Origin: Anaerolineae bacterium
Lineage (GTDB): Bacteria; Chloroflexota; Anaerolineae; SpSt-313
DNA: 5,541 bases
Direction of reading: 5' to 3'
NCBI GenBank assembly: GCA_023511475.1
Contig: JAIMBM010000244.1
Coordinates: 1-5,541 of the forward strand
The position numbers and the translations under genes were made by a program. How positions within the stretch are numbered: position 1 is the stretch's first letter; each line of letters opens with the position of its first letter. Below, one piece after another: positions 5,420 through 5,541 of this stretch. The notes beneath the pieces were generated by a model, which was given only the letters and a program-made list of their open reading frames with translations, was not told the DNA's origin and searched no databases.

Positions 5420-5541
5420 ATGAAACTCTTTCGCAACCTGTGGTCAGTGTTTGTCCTCGCAGCCAGGCGGCTGTGGAGCAACCTTGGGCTCATGATCGGT
5501 ACGGCCCTCGGACTGATCGTGGCCGTTGCCCTGGCGATGAG
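5420..5541 (+). CDS. FtsX/MacB-like ABC transporter permease (N-terminus only)
   Basis: Only 40 codons are visible before the right edge. The protein starts MKLFRNLWSVFVLAARRLW, a short amphipathic, basic segment, and enters a hydrophobic helix containing GTALGLIVAVALAM at about residues 27-40. This pattern, an Arg-Arg-Leu-Trp segment then a first membrane helix, is typical of large FtsX-type permeases, including those I associate with Chloroflexota. GGAAG (5409-5413) lies six bases before the ATG. Tandem ATGs at 5401 and 5404 open a different frame that stays open to the edge, but its product is not hydrophobic and lacks a comparable ribosome binding site. The adjacent adaptor gene supports an ABC export or envelope complex. 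The assignment rests on a short piece and on context. Confidence 0.7.
   Translation, partial: MKLFRNLWSVFVLAARRLWSNLGLMIGTALGLIVAVALAM

Noticed and set aside
3922..5493. Long 523-codon open frame antisense to the adaptor gene
   Set aside because: It is a shadow frame caused by high GC and the codon pattern of the adaptor. It is rich in Arg, Leu and His with no domain pattern, while the opposite strand has a clear lipobox, lipoyl halves and coiled coil.
1..5541. CRISPR array, tRNA, rRNA, insertion sequence or phage attachment site
   Set aside because: No regularly spaced repeats, cloverleaf-like segments, transposase motifs or terminal inverted repeats were seen. Nearly all sequence is accounted for by six ordinary genes and short spacers.

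Overview
The window is about 65% GC by eye and looks like a bacterial chromosomal segment. It holds two divergent gene groups that meet at a shared control region near 3056-3364. The best taxonomic guess is Chloroflexota (Anaerolineae-like) or a similar high-GC monoderm. The basis is a lipoprotein with a Pro-Thr 'PTPTPIPT' linker followed by an FtsX-type permease of a style common there. This is inference, not proof.

Left arm, minus strand (3055 down to 1): three tightly packed genes run leftward. The first is a membrane-anchored alkaline-phosphatase-superfamily enzyme with an N-terminal anchor and about five C-terminal membrane helices. The second is rfbD/rmlD, dTDP-4-dehydrorhamnose reductase. 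The third is a family 2 glycosyltransferase that runs off the left edge. The junctions are TGATG (1-base overlap) and GTGA (4-base overlap), so this is almost certainly one translationally coupled operon for a rhamnose-containing surface glycan. The phosphatase-like enzyme may modify that glycan or its lipid carrier.

Centre (3056-3364): two sigma-70-like promoters stand back to back. On the minus strand TTGACG and TATAAT are 16 bp apart; on the plus strand TTGACA and TATACT are 17 bp apart, with an extended -10. Both -35 boxes lie inside a perfect 9-bp inverted repeat (GTCAAACTC / GAGTTTGAC). These promoters overlap the longest-ORF starts on both sides, so I assign downstream GTG starts, each with a Shine-Dalgarno sequence.

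Right arm, plus strand: a corrinoid adenosyltransferase (cobO/btuR family) comes first. After a 107-bp gap comes a lipoprotein HlyD/RND-type adaptor with a long coiled-coil hairpin, then the N-terminus of an FtsX/MacB-like ABC permease cut by the right edge. The adaptor and permease probably form a MacA-MacB-like export or envelope system whose ATPase is not in the window.

The gene families here are known. The points most worth a second look are the symmetric divergent promoter region, the multi-membrane phosphatase-family enzyme in a rhamnose operon, and the cobO leader. I do not see a clearly new system.
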